64,000 nt of DNA from Planctomycetota bacterium. GTDB taxonomy: Bacteria > Planctomycetota > Phycisphaerae > Phycisphaerales > UBA1924. Shown one piece after another: positions 1 to 10,809 of this stretch. The position numbers were made by a program, and so were the translations under genes. Below the pieces are notes generated by a model. That model did not search any database. It was not told the origin of the DNA and was given only the letters and a program-made list of their open reading frames with translations. The stretch is from NCBI GenBank assembly GCA_013285505.1, contig CP053450.1:1-64000 (forward strand). Direction: 5' to 3'. The stretch's first letter is position 1, and every line of letters begins with the position of its first letter.

Positions 1-246
1 TCGACACCCGCGGCGACATGCTGCTGGTCTCCAACTTCACCGTCGCCGGCGAGACCGCCAAGGGCCGCCGCCCGAGCTTCACGCTCGCCATGAAGCCGCC
101 CGAGGCCGAGGCCGCGTTCGACGCCCTCGCCGAGGCCGTGCGCGCAGGGTGTGCCCGTGCAGACCGGCGTCTTCGGCGCCCACATGCACGTGCACATCCA
201 GAACGACGGGCCGGTGACGCTGATCGTCGACTCCCGCGCCGGCTAG
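1..246 (+). CDS. dtd: D-aminoacyl-tRNA deacylase, C-terminal part, one frame break
   Basis: This is the 3' part of a D-aminoacyl-tRNA deacylase, which removes D-amino acids mischarged on tRNA in the cytoplasm. The 5' end lies outside the window. Visible family motifs are [11 protein letters not shown] followed by GRRPSF (the SQFTL..KGRRPSF region) and the C-terminal GVFGAHM and [11 protein letters not shown], which form the active-site edge. The two halves are in different frames. The switch lies in 141-150 (cgcgcagggt), and restoring one GC unit gives [14 protein letters not shown]. The family is recognised with confidence, and the break is best read as a sequence error in a GC run. Confidence 0.85.
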
Positions 247-255
247 CACCCCGCG

Positions 256-1281
256 TCAGACGACCGGCGGGCTCTTGGCGGTGAACACCACGTAGCCGAC
301 GTACGCCAGGTAGGCCGCCAGCAGCACCGCGCCTTCGACGCGCCCCATGTGCTTGCGTGTGAGCACCATCGCCCACGCCAGCCCCGAGACGCCCAGCATC
401 ACCACCGCGTCGATCCGCACCACCTCGCCGGGCACGATGATCGGCCTGACCAGCGATGTCGCGCCCACCACACAGAGCGTGTTGAACACGTTCGAGCCGA
501 TGACGTTGCCCAGGAGCAATTCGGTCTGCTTCTTCCTGGCGGCGCTGATCGCGGTCGCCAGCTCGGGCAGTGAGGTTCCCAACGCGACCATCGTCAGACC
601 GATGACCACCTCCGACACACCCAGCGTCCGGGCGATCGAGACCGAGCTGCGGACCAGCAGCTCCGCGCCCGCGGTCAGGCCGACGATCCCGATCATCACC
701 ATCAACGCGTGCCGAACCCACCACCGCGGCGTGTGCGTCTTGGCGAGCTCTTCCTCAAACTCCTGGGCCTCTTCCTCGTCGAGCATCTCGACCATCGCGA
801 TCTTCTTGCCGCGACGCGACGCGGCGTAGGCGTCCCACGTATAAAGCACCACGCCCGCCAGCAGCACCGCCCCCTCCACCCGGCTGATCACGCCGCCGAA
901 CATCGCGCCCCAGCCGATCGCCATGACCAGCAGCATCAGCGGGATCTCTTTCCGCCGCACCGAGCGCGCGCTCACGATCGGGAACAGCACCGCCCCGACA
1001 CCCAGGATCAGCCCGATGTTGGCGATATTCGACCCAACCACCGCCCCGAGCGCGAGCTGGTTGACCAGCGGCTGCTCCGCCGTCGTGCGAATACTCGCGC
1101 CCACACCCGCCGCCAGCTCCGGCGCGCTGGTGCCAAAGGCGACAACCGTCAGCCCCACCACCAAGTGCGGCACGCCGAGCCCCTCGGCCAGCAGCGCGGC
1201 GTGCTCCACCAGCCAGTCCGCCCCCTTGACGAGCAGATAGACACCGACCACAAACAACACTATGGCAAGCCAGGTCGACAT
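256..1281 (-). CDS. Calcium/sodium antiporter, YrbG/CaCA family
   Basis: This is a 341-residue integral membrane exchanger expected to move Ca2+ against Na+ (or K+) across the inner membrane. It has the two inverted Na_Ca_ex repeats of the family. The first carries GTSAPELAAG and GAVVGSNIANIG, and the second carries GTSLPELATA and GNVIGSNVFN; these are the ion-binding alpha repeats. Roughly ten hydrophobic segments are visible, with a charged cytoplasmic loop rich in Glu and Lys at about residues 155-185 between the halves. The length is normal for YrbG-type proteins. The gene is convergent with dtd and lies just downstream of the lipoprotein gene on the same strand. Ion specificity cannot be read from the sequence. 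Confidence 0.88.
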   Translation of the reverse strand: MSTWLAIVLFVVGVYLLVKGADWLVEHAALLAEGLGVPHLVVGLTVVAFGTSAPELAAGVGASIRTTAEQPLVNQLALGAVVGSNIANIGLILGVGAVLFPIVSARSVRRKEIPLMLLVMAIGWGAMFGGVISRVEGAVLLAGVVLYTWDAYAASRRGKKIAMVEMLDEEEAQEFEEELAKTHTPRWWVRHALMVMIGIVGLTAGAELLVRSSVSIARTLGVSEVVIGLTMVALGTSLPELATAISAARKKQTELLLGNVIGSNVFNTLCVVGATSLVRPIIVPGEVVRIDAVVMLGVSGLAWAMVLTRKHMGRVEGAVLLAAYLAYVGYVVFTAKSPPVV

Positions 1282-1299
1282 CCCGCCCCTCGTCCCCTC

Positions 1300-2252
1300 C
1301 TATCGCGAACGGGGCAGGACCCCGAACCGCTCGGGCACCCGGGGCACAAGCACGATCACCATCCGCGCGTCGCCCGATTCTTCCGGCGCGGTCAGGTTGG
1401 TCAGCAGCACATCACCGAGCGTCGGGCGCGACAACCGCCGGCGGACCGAACACGGTCTGCGCCGCCAGGTCCGACTCGGGCCGGCCCGGCGCCGGCTCGC
1501 TCCAGTCGGCGTCGGGCGCTCTCGGCAACGATCACGATCGCGTGCTCGCCCGACGAGCGACACGCCAACACCAGCCGGTCAAAGGCGATACCCCGCGCAC
1601 CGGGCTCGCCGCTCGAGACCGAGTCTTCAAAGAGCATGCCCAGCGACTCGTCGTGCGCCTGCCGCGGGATCCGCAGCTCCGGCATCAGCTCGATCTGCAG
1701 CACCGAGCCGACCCCCGCCTGATCGTTCAGCAGGCCGGCGCTCGGCATCGCCCAACACCGCGCCATCATCCGCAGCCGCCCGGGCCCGAGCCCAACCACA
1801 CCGCTGTCGAGACGGATCGGCCGCTCGCCCGCAAGCGTCGGACCCTTGACGACCTCGACCCACTCCGGCAGCATGCCGAGCCACTCCCGGTTGATCGGCC
1901 CCATCGTCGGCAGCTGGGCGCGAACCCAATCCAGCCGATCCAGCGGCACCTCGACGACCCGCAGGCCGTTCTCCCGCCACCGGGCCACCTGACGCGCATC
2001 CGCGCTGGCCGGCGGATCAAACTCGCCAAGCACCGCCGCGAGCAGGCCCGGCCGCCCCTCGATCGCCCAGAGCCGCGCCTCGAGCCCCTCCTCAGCACCA
2101 CGGACCACCGGGGACAGATCGACCTCGGCCTCCGGAGCAACGGTCTCGACCTGCGCCGAGCCGCACCCGGCCAGGCTACAGACCACGCACGCGGCCACCG
2201 GGCCGGCCAGGGCCGAACAGATCGCACGCGGGATGGAGACTCTTGCCGCCAT
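1300..2252 (-). CDS. Putative lipoprotein of unknown function, two frame breaks
   Basis: I do not recognise the family. The product starts with a basic, hydrophobic signal ending in a lipobox, CSLAGCGSAQ, so the mature protein should be lipid-anchored at the conserved Cys. The rest is a soluble domain of about 290 residues, with hydrophobic strands such as HAIVIVAESA and a C-terminal stretch DVLLTNLTAPEESG and MVIVLVPRVP. Two frame changes lie near 1510 and 1433. Restoring one GC unit at each gives a continuous protein of about 318 residues, including PESDLAAQTVFGPPAVVA in the middle. The gene sits directly upstream of the antiporter gene on the same strand, with a 19 bp gap, so co-transcription is likely. 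Confidence 0.6.
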
Positions 2253-2340
2253 GGGTTCCGATGATAAGCGCCGGACTCCCGGCCGAGCGGCGGGGCCGCG
2301 AGTGCCGGGTTCTCCCCCGGCGGGACGCCCTGTGCGTGGC

Positions 2341-3480
2341 CTACGCCGGATCGAACGTGTTGATCCTGTCCAGCAGCGCCCGCACCAGGCCGAACTTGTA
2401 CCGGGTGTGTGTAAAGACGATTCGCGGCAGATCGAGATTGGTTTCCTCGCCGTCCAGCGGGCCCGACTTGGCGATCTTGCCCGACTTGACCAACACCCCG
2501 AACTCGTCGTTGAGGCTCTCGACGTCCTCGTCCCGCAGCTCGTGCTTGACGCGGATGACCAGCTCGTCGCGCACGTACCGCGACGAGTGGTAGTTGCGGT
2601 AGAACTGGTTGATGTGCTCCACGGCGTGCTCGGGGGTCGGGGCGATGTAGTAGAGGTTCAGGTCCTCGGCGCTGATCATCTCGCGCTCGAGCAGTGTGTC
2701 GCGGGCGAAGCTGTCGAAGTGCTGCCAGTAGCTCCGCACGCCCGGCTTGTTCTCGCCCTCGACCAGCACGATCGGCATCATCGCGGCCTTGCCGGTCTGC
2801 ACCAGCGTCAGCGTCTCGAACAGCTCGTCCATCGTGCCGAAGCCGCCGGGGAAGAGCACCACCGCGTCGGCGTGGAACAGGAACATCAGCTTCCGCGTGA
2901 AGAAGTAGCGGAAGTGGATCAGCTTCTGATCGCCCGCGATGATGTCGTTGGCGGTCGTCTCAAACGGCAACCGGATGGCCACGCCGAAGCTCGCGTCGCG
3001 CCCCGGCCCGACGTGCCCGGCCTTCATGATCCCGTCGCCCGCGCCGGTGATGACCATCCACCCGGCCCGCGCGATCTGCGTGCCGAAGTCCACCGCCGCG
3101 GTGTAGTCCGGGTGCGACTCGGGCGTGCGCGCCGAGCCGAAGATCGTGCACTTCATCGCGTCGGGATACCCGGCGAACACGCGGAACGCGTAGCGCAGCT
3201 CCTTGATCGCCGAGCTCATCAGCTTCAGCTCGCCCGTGTCACGCCCGTCGGGCAACAGCTTGAGACACGCCGTCACCGCCTCGCGCACCAGCTTGCGGTC
3301 GAACCGCTCCGGCATCTCCTGCGCCACCGTCTCGATCAGCCCGTTGATCGCTTCCTGCACCTCCGGGTCGTCGGCGCGCTTCTGCCGGGGCTCCTCCGGC
3401 GGAGCGCCCTCCATGATGATCGGTTCCTGCGGCTGGATGTCGGTCCGCCGGCTGTGCGGGATCTCGTGTTCTTCGCTCAC
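2341..3480 (-). CDS. LOG-family (TIGR00730-type) Rossmann protein, possible nucleotide 5'-monophosphate nucleosidase
   Basis: The central part carries the LOG-family nucleotide-binding signature VVLFPGGFGTMDELFETLTL (PGGxGTxxE), with TIFGSARTPE and WMVITGAGDGIM upstream. This fold is shared by PpnN-like nucleosidases and cytokinin-activating phosphoribohydrolases, so cleavage of a nucleoside monophosphate is the likely chemistry. The substrate is not evident. The GTG at 3480 is preferred as start because a GAGGAG ribosome binding site lies about eight bases upstream; this gives 379 residues and avoids a non-conserved Arg-rich leader. At about 380 residues it is longer than minimal LOG proteins, with extra N- and C-terminal segments. 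Confidence 0.82.
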   Translation of the reverse strand: MSEEHEIPHSRRTDIQPQEPIIMEGAPPEEPRQKRADDPEVQEAINGLIETVAQEMPERFDRKLVREAVTACLKLLPDGRDTGELKLMSSAIKELRYAFRVFAGYPDAMKCTIFGSARTPESHPDYTAAVDFGTQIARAGWMVITGAGDGIMKAGHVGPGRDASFGVAIRLPFETTANDIIAGDQKLIHFRYFFTRKLMFLFHADAVVLFPGGFGTMDELFETLTLVQTGKAAMMPIVLVEGENKPGVRSYWQHFDSFARDTLLEREMISAEDLNLYYIAPTPEHAVEHINQFYRNYHSSRYVRDELVIRVKHELRDEDVESLNDEFGVLVKSGKIAKSGPLDGEETNLDLPRIVFTHTRYKFGLVRALLDRINTFDPA

Positions 3481-3544
3481 GCTGCGTCTCCTCGGCTCTG
3501 CTCGGGCCGCGCTCCAAAACCGGAACTCTCTTGGGGCATAGAGG

Positions 3545-6500
3545 TTAGCGCCCCCAGCCCTCGTCCGATCCGCTCGGGCGCGGGGCACGCCACTCCCGCC
3601 GCTCCGACTCGCGGCTCTGCCGCTCGATATCCAGCATCCGCCGCTCCTCGTCGGTCAGATCGTCGCCGATCACGCCCGCCAGCATCCGACGCGTACGCGT
3701 GAACTGCTGGGTCGAAACCCGAGGGTCGCCCACGGTCCCGCCAACCCGGGTCATGATCAGCTCGTCCCGCAGCCGCTCCAGAATGCGGCTGACCACCGGC
3801 AGGCGGGCCGTCGCGCGCGAGCTGAACCGAAGATCCAGACGCAGATCGGGCAGCCACATCTGCCCGTACCCGAAGATCTCCACGCTCTGGGCGAACACAC
3901 CGAGACGCTCGAACACCATGCGGTCGCCGTCGAGGATGAACACCGCCTCGCCGAAGTCCAGCGGGTCGTTCCGCGGCACCTGCAGGTTGCTCACCTCGAT
4001 CAGCGGCAGCAGCAACGGCAGGCGCAGCACCCGGGCACCCTGACCCCCGCCCACCAGCACCCGCCCCCTGCCGCGCCGAGACGCCGCGTCACCCAGTGTG
4101 CCCGTCACGCTCAACCCCGCGTCCACGATCCCCCGCGCCTCGGCGTCGGGACGGTCGGGTGCCAGCGTCTCCTCCTCGGCCGCGCGCGCAATCCCGGCGG
4201 TGTGCTCCCAGTCGGCGAGCAGCTCGCCGAGAGGCACGCCCGAGGCACGGAACTCGGCCTCGTACGTCGCGTCACCCTCCGTGTGCAGGATCGCCGATCC
4301 CGACAGGCGGCCGCCGTGGACGTTCGCCCTGATCGCCGGCACAAGCACGGTCCGCGAGGTCGGGTCGCTGGTCACCCGTGTCGCAGCATTGTCGAACCGC
4401 ACGCCCGCAGCCTGGCCCTCGTCCAGCACGATGCCGATGCCGAAGTTGCTGAGCGCGGTGCCCGGCTCACTCCGCGACTCAAAGTCGAGATAGCCCGACG
4501 CGTCGCTGACCCGCACGCCGACCTCCGCCGTTGCGCGCGCAAAGACCACGCGCCCCGAGGCCGCGTGCACCGGCCCGCCGCTCTCAGACGACGACACCCG
4601 CAGCACGATGTTGTCCGCCTCGATGGGCCCCTCGACGTCGAACGCCAGCGCCTCGAGCGCCTCGCGCAGCTCCGTGGGCAGCAGGGCCTCGACCTCCGGC
4701 GTCAGCCCGCGCTCCGACCCACCGTCGATAGTCCCCTCGACGATCACCGCGCCCGAGCCCGCCAGGTCCCACCGGCCGCGCAGGTCCGCCCACCACCCGT
4801 CGCCGACGACGCGCATCGTCTCCACCGTGCCGCCGGTGTCGTCGAGCGTGATGATGCCGGCCACCTCCTCGGCCGTGACTCTCTGATCCGCGATCGTCAT
4901 CTCGAACCGGTGCGGCTTGATCTCGCCCGTCACCCGCGGCCGCTCCCGATCGGCGCCGCCGACCACCCGAAGGTCCGCGTCAAACCTGCCCGCCACCTCC
5001 GCCGACTCGATCGTGCCGCGGAGCCCCTCGGGCATCATCGTGGAGGCGACGGTCGCACCAGCCGCCGACCGGACCCGCATGTCGCGCAGCCCGAGCGTCA
5101 GCGCATCACCCGCCCCCCAGGCCCTGGAGACAGGGGCCACGCCGGAGACCAGCACCCGGCTGGGCGGGTCACCGTCGAGCCGCGATCAGGGCCGACCACG
5201 CGTCGAACCTCGCCTCGGCGACGTCCAGCCGCCGAGAGCGTGATCGCCCCCTCGGACCCGGTGATGCCGAACCGGCCGGCCTCGGCGTCGAACTGCAGGC
5301 CGTCGCACTCCCGGACCTCGACGTCCAGGCGGTCCAGGCGGCCGCCGACCGCCGCGTCGCCCGCCGCCACGACGCGCACGTCGATACCACCCGAGGGCCG
5401 CCGCTGCACGCGGAGGTCCTGCAATCGGTCGGCCAGCTCCGGCGCCACAACCGAGACGAGGTCCTCGATCGCGATGCCGACGTCCGGCACTCCCGCCTCG
5501 ACCTCCGCCTCGAACGGCTGGGCCGACTCGCCGAACTCCATGGTCGCGGCAACCCTGAGCGTGCCCGGCCGGACGATGCCGCCCTCGGGCGCGCGCGCAG
5601 CCACGTTCGATCGGAGCTGGATCTCGAGCCGCCGCTCGCTGATCTGCAACCCCCCGACCACGTCCTGGAGGGCCATCGGCATCGCTTCGGCCTCTCCGGC
5701 ACGACGGGGGAACGCGGACATCGCGTCGATGGCAACCTCGATGTCGTAGCCGAGCTCGCCGTCCTCGCGCGGGCCGATCAGCGCGGTGCAGTCGATCGTG
5801 CCCTGCACGCCCAGCCGCTCGAGCACCTCGCGCGGGGACCGCGGGTCAATCTCCCGATCGAGCCCGCCGGGCAGCGCCGCCAGAAGCAGCTCGTCGGCGG
5901 GGACGCCTTCGGCATCGATCCGCAGCGCGACGCCGCTCTCGCCGGGCTTGGAGAGATCGACGCTCGCCACCAGCCCCGCAAGGCCGCCGGAGAGCCCCTG
6001 GAACGAGCCGCCGGAGAACGTCGCCCGATTACCCTCGATCTCGATCACGACATCGCGGGCGACGATCGGCAGCGGGAAGGGCTCGGGCACCATGCCGAGC
6101 GTGTCAAACCGGACCTCGATGCGCTCTTCATATTCGCTGTCGTCGCCGGGTGCGCGGTACACATCGACGACGGCCGATCCGACACCGCCCAGGGCGAACT
6201 CCCGCCCCGGCCCCTGCTCGCCGGGTGCACGGACCAGGTCCATCTCCCGGAGCCGTTCGTACGACTCCTCGTGGCACAGCGTCCGCACGACGGCACGGCG
6301 CTGCTCGCCCATCGCCGCGAGCAGCGTCTCGTCGAGCGGCACGTTGTCGATGGTGACACGAAGCTTGACCTCGGCGCCGGAACGTGGCGGGATGATCGTC
6401 CCGGAGGCGTGCAGCTTGGCGCCGCTCGGCGCCACGCCCTCGATCGAGACGATCTCGATCCCCGCCTCGTCGAACCTCGCCAGGCCGGACATGTTGCCGA

Positions 6501-7767
6501 ACGCGTAGGGGAACCCCTCAAAGGCCGCGCTGCCGTCGCGGAACGCGAGTTCGCCGTTCACGCGGATCTTGCCCGGGCCCGCGGCCGTGGGCGGGCCACG
6601 CTGCACGACCACCCTCGCATCCACGGTGGCGGTCGGGTTGGAGAAATCGGCGAGCCGGCGCTTCACGATGCCCGGCGCCAGCGGCAGGATCTCCGGGTTG
6701 CTCTCGAGCGCGAAGCCCTTGGTCTCCACGACGCATCGGAAGGGCGAGTCCGCCCGCAGGCCGTCGTACCGCATCTTCACTGTCGAGGGCAGGTCCCCCA
6801 GAGTGCCGCGAAGGTCCGCGGTCGTGGTGGTGCCCCCGAACTCGATCTTCCCCTGCACGTTTCGCAGGCGGACCATCTGGTCGCGGCTGGCGGGCCGGCC
6901 CTCGGCGTCGAACGGCAGGTTCAGCGACACCCCGTCCAGCTCGATGACGCCGGTCGTGGAGCCGTCCGATGCCATCCGGAGCGAGGCCTTGGGGATACCT
7001 CCCTGGATCCGCAGCAGGCCGAAGATCTCGCGGAACTGCTCGGGGATGTGCTGCGGCTCCCATCTGGCAAGATCGAGCCCGTCCAGCTCGAGCGCGATGC
7101 CGTCGGCGGTCACCAACCCGGTGAGGCTGAGCCCCGAACCGCCGGCCCCGGAGACTGTGCCCTCGCGGAACGCCAGCGCGTAGCCCCCGGCCGTTCCCTC
7201 GGTGGGCTGGGCCGCACCCTCGATCGCGAACTCACGGAGCAGCGCGAACTTGCCGGCGGCGTGCTCGCCGAACTCGACGACGCCCTCGTGGACCACCACC
7301 CGAGGCGGAGCCACCACCTCGCCCCCGTCGGAGGTGGGCACGCGCAGCTCGGCGAGGTTGATCGCGCCCGAAGTCTTCTCGCGGCTCACGCGCAGGCGGG
7401 GGCGGGTCAGCACCAGCTCGTCGAACTCGCCGCTGCCGGAGAGCAGGGCCGCCCAGCTGCCGGTGATCTCCAGCCGCTCGGCCTGGAACAGCTCGCCGGC
7501 CGGTCCGCCGACGCCGGGCACGCGGATCTTCAGCCCCTCGGCCACGATGCTCGCGTCTGACCCGATCGTCAGGGACGACGCCGAGACCTCTGCCCCCAGG
7601 GCCTCGCCGGCCCGGGCGAGCACGTAGGACGCCGCCCACCCCGAACGCAACGCGATCACGGGCAGGGCGAGCACCACCACGAGGAGCACCAGCGCGGCGA
7701 CGGTCCACCGGCGCCACCTTCGGCGTCGGATGCTCTTCCCGGCTTTCTGTTCACGGTTTCGTGCCAT
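3545..7767 (-). CDS. Giant AsmA-like envelope protein, two frame breaks
   Basis: This is a protein of about 1406 residues with one N-terminal membrane anchor (residues about 20-45, after a run of Arg and Lys) and a very long periplasmic region. The region is rich in beta-strand and amphipathic repeats of the AsmA/DUF3971/TamB type, which are proposed to form lipid-carrying grooves across the envelope. The C-terminal block contains LPLLLPLIEVSNLQVPRNDP and IFGYGQMWLPDLRLDLRFSS, resembling AsmA_2-like C-terminal domains. The start at 7767 gives MARNREQ followed by the basic patch. Two frame changes at 5227-5233 and 5178-5183 are each repaired by removing the extra base in agccgc. It stands alone, divergent from mqnB. 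Lipid transport is inferred only from family knowledge. Confidence 0.7.
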
Positions 7768-7886
7768 GGGACGCCTCGCACGCTGCTGCGTACCAATGGT
7801 AGTGGCACAACCCGTCGGACACCGATGGACATCCCCGGGGCCCCTCATCCTCCCCAGGGGTCCGATCGGTCGTAACACACCGCCCC

Positions 7887-8588
7887 ATGGACCACCTGCT
7901 TGATCCATTTCTTCTTGAGCGGCCCTGCCTCCTGGCGGTGGCTGCGCCCCGGGAGGTCGAGGCGGTGCTCGGCGCGGTCGGGGCCCGGTCGGTCGGCGTC
8001 CCGGCGCCGTGGGCGACGGCGGTGTGCGGCTCGAGGCTCCACGTGGTGCGGACCGGGGTGGGCAAGGCCAATGCTGCGGGCGCGGTTGCGCGCGCGCTGG
8101 TGATGCACGACTATGCCGCGGTGGTGAGCCTTGGCATCGCGGGCGCGCTGCCGCACGAGAGTCCGCTGGTGGTCGGGCAGTCGCTGCTGGCCGATCCGTG
8201 CATCCTGGCCGACGAGGGGCTCGGCACACCGGCCGGCTTTGTGTCGCAGAGCGAGATGGGCTTCCCGACCCACGAGGGGTTGGGTGAGCGGTTTGGTGCG
8301 GACGCGGCGCTCGTCGGGGTGCTCTCGGGTGTGGTGGACCGTATCGGACCGTGCGCGACGGTCTCGACCTGCTCGGGGACCGACGCGCTGGCCCGGGCGG
8401 TCGCGGCCCGGACCGGGGCGCTGGCCGAGGACATGGAGAGTGGTGCGGTCGGGCTGGTCGCCGCCCGTCTGGCGGTGCCGTTTGCGGGCCTGCGGGTGGT
8501 GAGCAACCGAACCGGGGACCGCGAGCGGCAGGGGTGGGACCTCAAGACGGCCCTGTCGCGTCTGGCTGCGCTGGCCGCCTCGTTGTAG
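7887..8588 (+). CDS. mqnB: Futalosine hydrolase
   Basis: This is a 233-residue nucleoside-phosphorylase-fold enzyme that should hydrolyse futalosine to hypoxanthine and dehypoxanthine futalosine in the alternative menaquinone pathway. Supporting motifs are GVGKANAAGAVARAL and VSLGIAGALP for the ribosyl site, AEDMESGAVGLVAARL with the catalytic Glu-Asp-Met-Glu block, and VSNRTGDRERQGWDL, the C-terminal signature that separates MqnB from MTA/SAH nucleosidases. The length matches the family. It lies between the divergent AsmA-like gene and the pil-type cassette; no other mqn gene is in this window. A related purine nucleosidase is the only serious alternative. Confidence 0.85.
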   Translation: MDHLLDPFLLERPCLLAVAAPREVEAVLGAVGARSVGVPAPWATAVCGSRLHVVRTGVGKANAAGAVARALVMHDYAAVVSLGIAGALPHESPLVVGQSLLADPCILADEGLGTPAGFVSQSEMGFPTHEGLGERFGADAALVGVLSGVVDRIGPCATVSTCSGTDALARAVAARTGALAEDMESGAVGLVAARLAVPFAGLRVVSNRTGDRERQGWDLKTALSRLAALAASL

Positions 8589-8783
8589 CGATCAAGTCCG
8601 GTTGTGCCGCCTGAATCGATCGGGCGGCCTGCGTGCATCGGCCCGGTCGTCCGGATGGGTGATCTGGGGCGTCGGTGCGTCCGGCGCAGGCCCCGGCCAC
8701 TCTCAACCCGGCCACAACTCCCGCCGATGAGCCAGAGGACCAACGCCCCGACGGGGGCGGCACGGCGAGGGGTGGAGAGCACG

Positions 8784-10025
8784 ATGGGCCTGATCAACCG
8801 CAAGCGAGTTACCAACGCCGCCATTCAACGCGCCCTGGGTGCGCCGATCGGCATCGACTTTGGGACCGGAGCTCTCAAGGTGCTGCAGCTCAGCGGGGAG
8901 GGGCCTTACTCGCTCGTCGCCGCGGGGTGTGTGGAGACCCCGCGCAACCTGCTGGCCGACCCCCGCCAACGCCTGGAGTTCCAGTTCGAGTCGCTTCCGA
9001 AGCTGGTGGGAGAGCTCCCACTGAAGGGCCGCCGGGCGGTGTGCTCGATCCCGGTCTCGCTTACCTTCTGCAAGCACGCGCAGTTCCCGAGGCAGGACGG
9101 CATGCCGGCCGAGGTGCTCGCCGACACCATGCTGACCGAGCAGCTCGGGCGCGACGCGTCCACGCTGATCCGCAGGCTGATCGAGGTGCCGACGCCCGGG
9201 CGAGTGACGAACAAGTCTGAGTACATCTGCATCGCCACGGGGCGTGAGGTGGTGGACAAGCTGATGAAGGCGATGCGGGCGTCCAAGCTCGAGGTCGTGG
9301 GCATCCACTCTGAGTTCGAGGCGGCGCTGCGGGCATTCCAGGGCGCGAACCAGCGCACCGCCGACCAGCACCGCGCGACGCTGTACCTGGACATCGGCAC
9401 GGGCAACACGCAGTGCTTCATCGGGCACGGGCGCGACCTGGTCTTTGCGAGGACCATCGAGGTCGGCGGCTTTGCGCTCGACAACTGTCTGGCCACCGAC
9501 ATCGCCTGCTCTGTCGAGCAGGCCCACAAGGCGAGGCTGGCGATGGCCGACCTGGTTGGATGCGGGAAGCCCGCGCCGGCCGCGGCACCGGTCAGCCGGG
9601 CCACGGTGGCTGAACCGGACGACGCCGGCGGCGTGGCCGTCGCTGACGACCGCCGCTCGGGCGAGGACCACACCGGTGAGGCGCTCTCGACGCAGGACGC
9701 CCCTCCCGTGGCGGCACCGACGAGCCACGCGCTCCGCGAGATGCTCGAGATCCTGACCGACGAAACGAACATGGGTATCCGCTACCACGACGCGATGTTC
9801 CCGGACACACGGGTCTCGGAGATCGTGTTCATCGGCGGCGAGTCGCGGCACCGGGCGCTGTGCCAGCACCTGGCCAAGTCGCTCCGCCTCTCGGCCAAGG
9901 TCTCCGACCCCTTCGGCAAGCTCGAGCGTTCGGGCAGCGAGCGAACCGTCGGCTTCGACGCCGCCTCGCCCCAGCCCGGCTGGACCGTCCCCGTCGGCCT
10001 CTGCCAGAGCCCGACCGACCTGTAG
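8784..10025 (+). CDS. pilM: PilM-like actin-fold ATPase of a type IV pilus/type II secretion-like system
   Basis: This protein of about 413 residues has the PilM actin-like fold: APIGIDFGTGALKVLQL is the phosphate-1 loop near the N-terminus, and LYLDIGTGNTQCFIGHGRDL is the second phosphate loop near residue 200. PilM is a cytoplasmic ring protein that binds the N-terminus of PilN. The ATG at 8784 is preferred over upstream codons because GGAGAG precedes it. Between about residues 260 and 320 there is a low-complexity acidic, Ala- and Pro-rich insert (from GCGKPAPAAAP to APPVAAPTS), probably a disordered loop that is not typical of the family. It is the first gene of a tightly packed run ending with the ATPase. 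Confidence 0.82.
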   Translation: MGLINRKRVTNAAIQRALGAPIGIDFGTGALKVLQLSGEGPYSLVAAGCVETPRNLLADPRQRLEFQFESLPKLVGELPLKGRRAVCSIPVSLTFCKHAQFPRQDGMPAEVLADTMLTEQLGRDASTLIRRLIEVPTPGRVTNKSEYICIATGREVVDKLMKAMRASKLEVVGIHSEFEAALRAFQGANQRTADQHRATLYLDIGTGNTQCFIGHGRDLVFARTIEVGGFALDNCLATDIACSVEQAHKARLAMADLVGCGKPAPAAAPVSRATVAEPDDAGGVAVADDRRSGEDHTGEALSTQDAPPVAAPTSHALREMLEILTDETNMGIRYHDAMFPDTRVSEIVFIGGESRHRALCQHLAKSLRLSAKVSDPFGKLERSGSERTVGFDAASPQPGWTVPVGLCQSPTDL

Positions 10026-10044
10026 ACCGGGAGAGAGATCCACG

Positions 10045-10809
10045 ATGCGCAAGTTCCCCTGGCCATCCGAGACAGCCTCGAGCACGTTCCTGCCCCGTGA
10101 GTACGTCAAGGGCAAGCAGGAGCTGCGGTTCGTCGCGATGACCGTCAGCCTCTTCGTGATCGTCATGCTGGCGGTGGTCGGGGCGTTCCTGGTCACCAAC
10201 CGTCGCTGGTCCAGCGTACGCGAGCAGCAGCAGGTCATCGCGACCGAGTACGAGTCCGAGGCCACGAAGCTCGAACAGCTCAAGACGCTCGAGGCTCAGC
10301 GCGAGGAGATGCTCTCGAAGGCACGGATCACGACCGCGCTGCTCGAGACCGCGCCGCGGTCTGTGCTGCTGGCCGAGCTGGTCACGGCGCTGCCCGAGGA
10401 CGCGACGCTCATCCACGTCGCCCTGCAGAGCAAGCGGATCAAGCAGGCCCCGCCCGCCGCGGCCTCGGACGCGGCCAAGAAGGCCAAGTCGCGGAGCAAG
10501 AGCAAGAAGGACGAGCCGGCTAGGACGCCGATCATCCTGCCGCCCAAGTTTGAGTACACGCTCAAGATCACCGGCGTCGCGCCGACCAACAACGATGTTG
10601 CCGACTACCTGCGCAGGCTGCAGGACTCGCCGCTGCTCCGGAGCGTCGAGCTGATCTTCATCGAGAAGACCAAGCTCGAGGGCCTGGAATTGCGTCGGTT
10701 CGAGCTGGTCGCGCAGCTTCCTGACGATGCCGACGCCCGCAAGGTTGAGCAGGCCCAGGAGTTTGACCTCGACATGGCCATGGTGCCCGGACAGGAGGAC
10801 CGCCCGTGA
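10045..10809 (+). CDS. pilN: PilN-like fimbrial assembly protein
   Basis: This 254-residue protein has a short cytoplasmic N-terminus, one membrane helix at about residues 30-55 (MTVSLFVIVMLAVVGAFLV), a coiled coil rich in Gln, Glu and Lys, and a periplasmic ferredoxin-like domain around FEYTLKITGVAPTNNDVADY. That is the PilN/GspL C-terminal architecture. A basic Lys/Arg/Ser stretch (KKAKSRSKSKKDE) at about residues 147-162 interrupts the periplasmic domain and looks like a flexible insert. It follows pilM by 19 bases and overlaps the next gene by 4 bases, so translational coupling is likely. Its expected partners are PilM in the cytoplasm and PilO in the membrane. Confidence 0.78.
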   Translation: MRKFPWPSETASSTFLPREYVKGKQELRFVAMTVSLFVIVMLAVVGAFLVTNRRWSSVREQQQVIATEYESEATKLEQLKTLEAQREEMLSKARITTALLETAPRSVLLAELVTALPEDATLIHVALQSKRIKQAPPAAASDAAKKAKSRSKSKKDEPARTPIILPPKFEYTLKITGVAPTNNDVADYLRRLQDSPLLRSVELIFIEKTKLEGLELRRFELVAQLPDDADARKVEQAQEFDLDMAMVPGQEDRP